In this document: positions 58,491 to 64,000 of the stretch, piece after piece | Position numbering within the stretch: the first letter of the stretch is position 1 | How the letters are laid out: each line of letters opens with the position of its first letter | Assembly: GCA_028641055.1 (NCBI GenBank) | Contig: CM054061.1 | Span: 112,600,019-112,664,018, forward strand | From: Alopecurus myosuroides | Taxonomy: Eukaryota > Streptophyta > Magnoliopsida > Poales > Poaceae | Reading direction: 5' to 3' | Length of the DNA stretch: 64,000 nucleotides | The notes under the pieces: generated by a model | Database searches by the model: none | The model's input: the letters and a program-made list of their open reading frames with translations, nothing else | What the model was told of the DNA's origin: nothing | Translations under genes and position numbers: made by a program

Positions 58491-58496
58491 ACAGCC

Positions 58497-61400
58497 CAAG
58501 TATGAAAACCATCCCCTTAGAATGTTTGTTGCATGTTTATTTAAGTATTGCATCATGTCATCATATTGATTCCATGTTGTTTGCTTTTGTTTCTAAATTG
58601 TTGCATTTGTTTTCCACTGTTTTCACAACTCAAATTCAAACCTTACTCAAACAATGTTTTCATACTTGTTCTGTTACAACTTTTGGAATAAAAATAACAA
58701 ATGAAAACAACCAAATTGTTCCATTTTATTCCATGTTGATCACTCCTTAAATTGTTGGTTTTAATCAAACAATTAATTCCAAATCATTTCAAATTCAAAT
58801 CAAATCTTCAAAACATCAATCAACTTGAGTTTATAACAAATCTCCAAAACAATCAAACACATTTTTAATCACTTTAATCAATAGGGTTCACCCTATTAAA
58901 ATCCTTGTTTTCAATATTAATCTATTAATTTCTAAATTGCTCAAATTCAAATCAAATGCATCAAACAAGAACACTTTTGAACTTATAAACTTTAACAAGC
59001 AAATCAACTACTTTCAATCAAATTAGTCATAGGGGTTACCCTATTTAACTATTGGTTTTATCAATGATCTCTAATATTAAAAAAGTTCTCCCAAAATTGG
59101 TTTAAATCCCAAACAAAAATTTATTTTCAAACTTTCTGTAAAACAAAAACTTGGCAGTGTTTTCTTTTAATCTAATTAGCTTAACCTAATTTTCCTACAA
59201 TTTTTACTAACCTAGAACATCTCCTTTTCTGCAAAAAAAAAAATCAGAACAATTGATAAAAAGAAACGGCTGGGGGGAGAAGCAGACTGGGCCAAGCCCA
59301 GCCCACCACCCCAGCACGCTAACCACCGCACGGCCTACTGGCCCTTTTCTTCTAGCTCCGTACCGATGACGTCGTCGCACGCCAGCTAGCAGCACTCGAG
59401 CTCCACCTGCTCCCCTCGATGCGTATATCTACCCCTAATCCCCATCAAACCCTAGCCCCTAGCCCTACTCCTTCCTCCTCCTGCGCCGCCAACCCCCTCT
59501 TCCCCTTCGTCTAGCTGCCCGATCCCCTGCTCCTACTGAAACTCTGCACCGAACACCACCGTCAGAGAACCACCGAACACCACCGTCAAACCACCGCCCA
59601 TCCCGTCGCCTCGGCCGTCCTAGGGATGAACCCACCACGGGAATGGAACCGTGGTGGTTCACCCTCGCTCATCGAGCCCTCGCCGGTTGCCGGGAGCAAC
59701 CACGGCGACCGCGCCATCGCCGGAACTCCCGCCGTTTTTCTGCTCGTCTTCTGACGACGACGACCGCAGCAGGTGAGCTCGCCCTCCCACATCGCTTTCT
59801 CCTCTCTGCCTCGTGGCCCACGCACGGCACACGCCATCATCCGCTCCGCACACGGCCCGCGCAACTGCCACGGCGAGCAACAGCGAGCCGCCGGCGGGTT
59901 TCCCTTCCGTCCTGTGAATTTCAGCGAGTCTGAAACTCGCAGGTTCAGTTAAAGCCACGGGACTGCTCAAAAACACGAGTGCCCTTGTTCTGTCACGAAC
60001 GAAGCGGAGACGCAGTGGCCAGCGCGCGCGTGCACAACCGCGGGGTTGCGGGTTCGACCCCCCTCTGGCGCATTTCTTTTCCAAGTTTTTAGCCCCGCGG
60101 TGACCCCACCAGTCATCGGCACCCGTGGCCACGTCAGCGCGCCGCTGGCCCCCTGGTCCACGGGCAGTGGCCGTGGGTAGGGTAGCACGCGGTAACAAAT
60201 GCATTCTGCACATTTCTGTTTCCAAAACAACCCTTTTTAAATTGCCAATTGACCCCTAAATTTAAAACTTGAATAACTTTTAAACTATAACACCAAATAA
60301 TAAACTCTAAATATGTGTGTTGTTCTAAATTTAATTACCTATCCAAATAATCCATTTGTTTATTGTTTTGAAAATTCCAAAATGCAATTCAAATTTGAAT
60401 TCAAACAAATCAATTGCAATTTGCTAAATTCAATAACTAATTCATTACTAATCCAATAAATACAAATAAAATATGTTTTCCATACCATTTTGAATAACCT
60501 TTTCAATTATAAATTTTGTTTCATGGTTTGAATAATTAAAATTGCCTAAACAATTTAATCCTTGTTTAATTCAATTAAAATTGCTAAAAACATAACTTGC
60601 TCAAAATAATTTATTTTTGAACATGCAAAATATGTTTTCAACCCACCAAAGTGTGGACTTTGCAAATGTGAATTTGAAATTATGTTTTGACTAAATAAAA
60701 TTCAATTAATATTCAAACTTGTTTTAAATTCAATTAAAACTTGTTTAATATTGTTTACTTCATAATAAATTCATCCTAATCCAAATTTCTATATTTGAAA
60801 CATGTAACCCAACTAAAATTTGATGTTCTTTTCAAATATAAATTTTGTTACTTGTTTTGAACACTTTAACTTGATGAAAACAACAATTACTTGTGTGACA
60901 TGTTTTAAGTAACCAAACTTTCCAAACTTAATCAATGATTTCCAAAACTTGTTCCAATCCTTTTTCACTTGCAACTATCATTGTTATTTGTTGTTATTTT
61001 GTTGTTATCATCATGCATGCATCATGCTAACAACTCTCACATAATAATTAATTGTAAACCAATTGTTTCCACTTATTTTCAATGGATCTTTTCCATATGC
61101 AATCCAATTGCATATGGGTCCAATTAAATTGTGTTATCTTGTCAAGTAGTTCATTTTGATGCAACCATTAACCTGCCATGCATTATCTTGATTGTGCACA
61201 ATGCCATGATAATGATTGTTTATGTTTCTGCCTTGTCTGTTTGCTTCTTCTTGGATACACGACGACGTTGAGACCGACGATACTTACGACACCCCTTCTA
61301 AGGAGTTAGCTCAGTACCAGGCTACTGGGTTTTGCAGGCAAGTTATCACTCACATGAACCACTGTGTTCCTTTCAACATTGGTTACCGATACTTTTCCGT

Positions 61401-61895
61401 TGTTCTGTTCTGCTAGCCTTAGTAGTAGTTGATCTGTTACGAACCTATCACATGAATCCTTTAAACCTGATATTGCCTCATCTCCCTTCCTACAACCCCT
61501 TGTTTGAGCCAGTGTCTTACTAGCATGCTTAGGTTGTTTTGCTCGAGTTTGTTCCCGTTACTTTCTGTTACTATTCCATTATGTTCTGGGGGCTCGATGT
61601 TTAATCAATCAATCATGCTAATGTTATTGTTAAAATAATAATTTGATGATAAGGCACAGGCAGGAGGCCCTGTGTGGTTTTGAAGCCTGCTAGTGTCGAC
61701 CCTAATAGGAAAAGGGTCTTGTCTACTGATCCATGATGAGCGCACTAACCGCATGTGGGAAGCGAGTATGGGCGCCCCCCTCAATTTGATTTGATTCGCA
61801 TCTCGTCCAAATCGCCTCATTTAGTTCGTGTGTTCTATTTGCCGCATGCATGTTTTTGCGAGCCCAGGCCAGGGTGGAACTTTTGTAGTCGGCAT
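58497..61895 (+). repeat. Second LTR of the LARD-like element, truncated
   Basis: It follows LTR 1 base for base with few substitutions and some small indels: it lacks a 13-bp stretch present near 53252 and has 9 extra bp near 60920. It stops at GTCGGCAT (61895), where LTR 1 continues ATAGGGGG (56399). The break is caused by insertion of the next element. Confidence 0.93.
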
Positions 61896-62753
61896 TGTCG
61901 TGGGATAATCACGGCAGATGTTACCGGGGGTAACTGATCTTGGGGCAAGACGACACAGGTATTTGGGAGAGGGTTTAGCTCAGAGGAAAACATGGTGCAA
62001 TTCGATCTGGTAGCCGGCAATCAAAGTCGCCGAGTCTCCGATCTTGATATAATAACTCAACTCTGGGATTACAATCGATGCTTGATATCACACGATATTG
62101 CTAGGGTTCTTTGATCTCTGTCTAAAACTAGACTTGGGGGTCGGTTTATAAAGCACCCGTACCCCCTGGCTTATTCCCCAAGGCGCACCCTGGTTCCTAC
62201 CCGGACACGGCACACAAACCCTAACTTTCCTTTACAACAACCCACAACCCGGGTCGCCGGGCCTGCAAGCTTGGGCCTTTACAGGTTTCCTTATCCTTAG
62301 CCGGATCCTGCGCAGTGTCCTTTGGGCCGGGTTATTCCCTGGTGTATGGCCTACCGGGTTATCATCCCCCCGTCAGTAGTCCCCAGAATAGCCTGGGCTT
62401 CATGGATCCTCCTTGAAGCGCTTGCTATTCCCTGCAAAGATATCAAACATACGGGCATATAGAGGCCGGGTTAAGATGTTTTGATATTCAGCCAGGCCTC
62501 ACTCCATGGTGGCCATATAATAACCCGGGTTTTTCCTCCGAACACTTTGGCTCAAATTTCCAGGTCCAAATCATAATAAAAATGCCGGGATCCCATGCTC
62601 GATAACTAATCCTGATATCCCGGGGTTAACCTCCTTCTTTCTTTTATCCAGATGCCCTGCTCGATATTTGGCGCATATCTTGCAAAATCCACGTGAACAA
62701 CCGTCACCCCACGATTTCCGGCTTCTGGCCATCGGGATAAGCTCACCCTTACT

Positions 62754-62762
62754 CTATAAATA
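62754..62762 (+). promoter_or_regulatory. TATA box of the second antisense gene
   Basis: ACTCTATAAATAACAC lies outside the LTR, upstream of a leader with a CTTCA|GTAAGC donor near 63022 and a TTTGCAG acceptor at 63540. The position mirrors the TATA box at 37031-37039 in the other Tat-like element. Confidence 0.6.
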
Positions 62763-63550
62763 ACACTCAGAGGGTAACCCTAAATTCGTCACCACGCCTC
62801 AACTTCCCCTTTCTCTCCTTGCTCCTTGCTTCCTCGCAGCACCGCCACCAGAGGCTCGCGCACACCATCAAAGCGAAATTGCTTCCAGCCACGCTCGCCC
62901 TCAAGCCGTCCCGCGCCGCCGCCAAGCTCCACCATCACACCTTCATTCCTCTCGCCAAGAATCGTGAAGGGGCATTCGAGCCACGCCGCCCAACACCGTC
63001 GCTTCCAAACCTCAATCTCTTCAGTAAGCCTCTTATATCTTCCTAATTTATCCTTGCAATTTTTCCAATTTCAACCAGGATCGGATCTAGGTCAACCCGT
63101 GAACCATTCTTCTGATTACATCAAATTAGATCGATTCGACATCCACCAACCCTTTTAACCACCTGCTATATAGTCGCAACTCATCCCCTACCAATATTAA
63201 CCATCAAAACTCCTGTAGGATCGCTCGCAAACTTTCCCATCTAGATCCATTCCTCCTCGATTTTCCGCTCTCTGCATTAACACCCGGAAAATCCTCCTTT
63301 TCCAGCTACTTTACTTGCAATAGATACATGGGCAACCACCCATCGACCCCAAATGCTTTTCCACACGTAAGTGACCTATAATTTCCACAGTCGCACTCAA
63401 CACCCGGATACTTTGTAATTTCCGCTCCATAGCATGATACCCGAATAATTCTCAGCTTCATACTTTCTTGACACCTTACACTCGGATACTTCAACACTCC
63501 CGGGTCTTATTTCATACGCCTCTTTTTCTTGTGCTTTGCAGGTCGATCCC

Positions 63551-64000
63551 ATGGCTCCCAAACGACAGGGAAAACAACCGACTCAGGCGAGAAATACCCA
63601 AACCATATCCGCCAACTGGGGGCGTTCCACAACTACGAAAGCCAAGTTGGAGGAGCTAGCCGAATTAGGAACTCTCCCTTCTCAGAAGGACATTCACTGG
63701 AGGGCGCCGGGCAACGAGACCCGGCCCACACCCGCAGAAAGCGAGGTAATCTGCTTCGTAGAACACGTGACCCGGGGATTCCGTCCTCCGGGTCACCCTT
63801 TCTTTAGGGAGGTCTTAGATCACTATGGACTCCGAATGTTCGACATAGGGCCTAACTCTATGTTGAACATCACCCACTTCATCGTTCTCTCTGAGTCGTA
63901 CTTGTGCATGCCGCCGAGTTTAATTCTCTTCGTTGAGTTATTCCAATGCAAGCCGTGCCGCGAAAGCGGCGACGGAGCGCTCCTAACCTGTGGCGGGGTA
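63551..64000 (+). CDS. Second antisense gene of the gypsy-type 'transposase 28' family, truncated by window end
   Basis: The frame starts ATG GCT CCC AAA CGA at 63551, 11 bp after a CTTTGCAG acceptor, and stays open to the last base, about 150 codons. The N-terminus is MAPKRQGKQPTQARN. The conserved block is FRPPGHPFFREVLDHYGLRM, then GPNSMLNITHFIVLSESYLC and GALLTCGGV. This aligns with the antisense protein at 36893 (PPSAFFLQVLSHYNIQ, PPNSILYMAGFQTLFEG, GALPTCG). Unlike that copy, no stop is seen here. It is the antisense strand relative to its host retrotransposon. An untranslated first exon and a 519-bp intron precede it. The function is unknown. Confidence 0.8.
   Translation, partial: MAPKRQGKQPTQARNTQTISANWGRSTTTKAKLEELAELGTLPSQKDIHWRAPGNETRPTPAESEVICFVEHVTRGFRPPGHPFFREVLDHYGLRMFDIGPNSMLNITHFIVLSESYLCMPPSLILFVELFQCKPCRESGDGALLTCGGV

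Larger units (their letters stand above)
52975..61895 (+). mobile_element. LARD-like element with 4.6-kb LTRs, 3' part cut by another insertion
   Basis: LTR 1 (52975-57598, 4624 bp) starts TGTAACATCCCAAGTATG and ends CAGGGTGCGACA. The primer-binding site TGGTATCAGAGC at 57601-57612 matches initiator tRNA-Met. The internal region is only 898 bp (57599-58496) and ends with a purine tract near 58483-58491. LTR 2 starts at 58497 and is interrupted at 61895. The base run before LTR 1 is ATACT (52970-52974); its partner lies outside the window. Hand comparison of the LTRs gave roughly 20 substitutions over about 3.4 kb, so the element is young. Large frames within the LTRs (54172-54738 and its copy at 59659-60225) are repeated and not genes. 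Confidence 0.93.
61896..64000 (-). mobile_element. Tat-like LTR retrotransposon in minus orientation, 3' portion only
   Basis: An LTR of 480 bp (61896-62375) reads TGTCGTGGGATAATC to CCCCCGTCA on the plus strand. It is followed by GTAGTCCCCAG, the reverse complement of a polypurine tract (CTGGGGACTAC), so the element runs on the minus strand and this is its 3' LTR. GGCAT at 61891-61895 is the expected target duplication. The layout mirrors the element at 22-38 kb: 3' LTR, polypurine tract, then an antisense gene. The rest lies beyond the window. Confidence 0.85.

Noticed and set aside
1..64000. CRISPR arrays, bacterial-type operons, ribosome binding sites or riboswitches
   Set aside because: The sequence is plant nuclear DNA. 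The regular repeats have long related units without unique spacers, so they are tandem arrays and not CRISPR.

Overview
The window is nuclear DNA of a large-genome grass, most likely of the tribe Triticeae (wheat, Aegilops, barley or rye group). The evidence is nested LTR retrotransposons with clean 5-bp target-site duplications (TSDs), a Stowaway MITE in an intron, LARD-like elements with multi-kilobase LTRs, LINE and CACTA debris, and a few intron-containing genes with plant splice sites. The species is inferred, not proven. Several gene models below were assembled by hand from splice sites and reading phase, because the exons are too short or carry no ATG of their own.

Regions 1-15 kb: intergenic DNA with small repeats (1-2160), a candidate non-autonomous DNA transposon filled with a hairpin minisatellite (2165-3765), an orphan exon resembling the XS zinc-finger domain (4441-4800), a two-exon acidic nuclear-type protein (5590-7038), a four-copy 324-bp tandem array (7800-9046), and an intact FAR1/FHY3-related (FRS) gene on the minus strand (9428-12214, three coding exons, 872 aa). 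Then come a tRNA-like relic, a LINE fragment and a hand-built four-exon gene for a 99-aa protein (14454-14997) with a TATA box.

Regions 15-22 kb: a CACTA-type terminus (16078), a 673-bp tandem array (16320-19180) and a decayed LINE (19190-20790).

Regions 22-38 kb: a complete but defective Gypsy element of the Tat/RIRE2-like type (22268-37972, TSD ACATG). It is split in gag by a LARD-like element (24399-28047, TSD GCAAA). Between integrase and the 3' LTR it carries a multi-exon antisense gene on the minus strand with its own TATA box.

Regions 38-46 kb: a 2-kb GGAACAAA-type array, then a three-exon gene (41071-45275) for a grass-type protein with duplicated PIR2-like helical domains and a DUF3615-type C-terminus. 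Its 2-kb intron holds a Stowaway MITE and an internal duplication.

Regions 46-64 kb: an unidentified locus interrupted by a Copia solo LTR (47352-48685, TSD GCGGA) and a 5'-truncated LINE on the minus strand (48758-about 52060). Next is a LARD-like element with 4.6-kb LTRs (from 52975) whose internal region keeps only scraps of a Gypsy polyprotein. Its second LTR is cut at 61895 by another Tat-like element in minus orientation. The antisense gene of that element runs off the window end on the plus strand.

Hand-counted LTR divergence (about 3.0% for the Tat element, 2.0% for the LARD nested in it, about 0.6% for the 4.6-kb-LTR element) agrees with the nesting order. The most interesting signals are the paired antisense genes in two independent Tat elements, the 99-aa multi-exon gene, and the two LARD families that share an LTR 3' end and primer-binding site.
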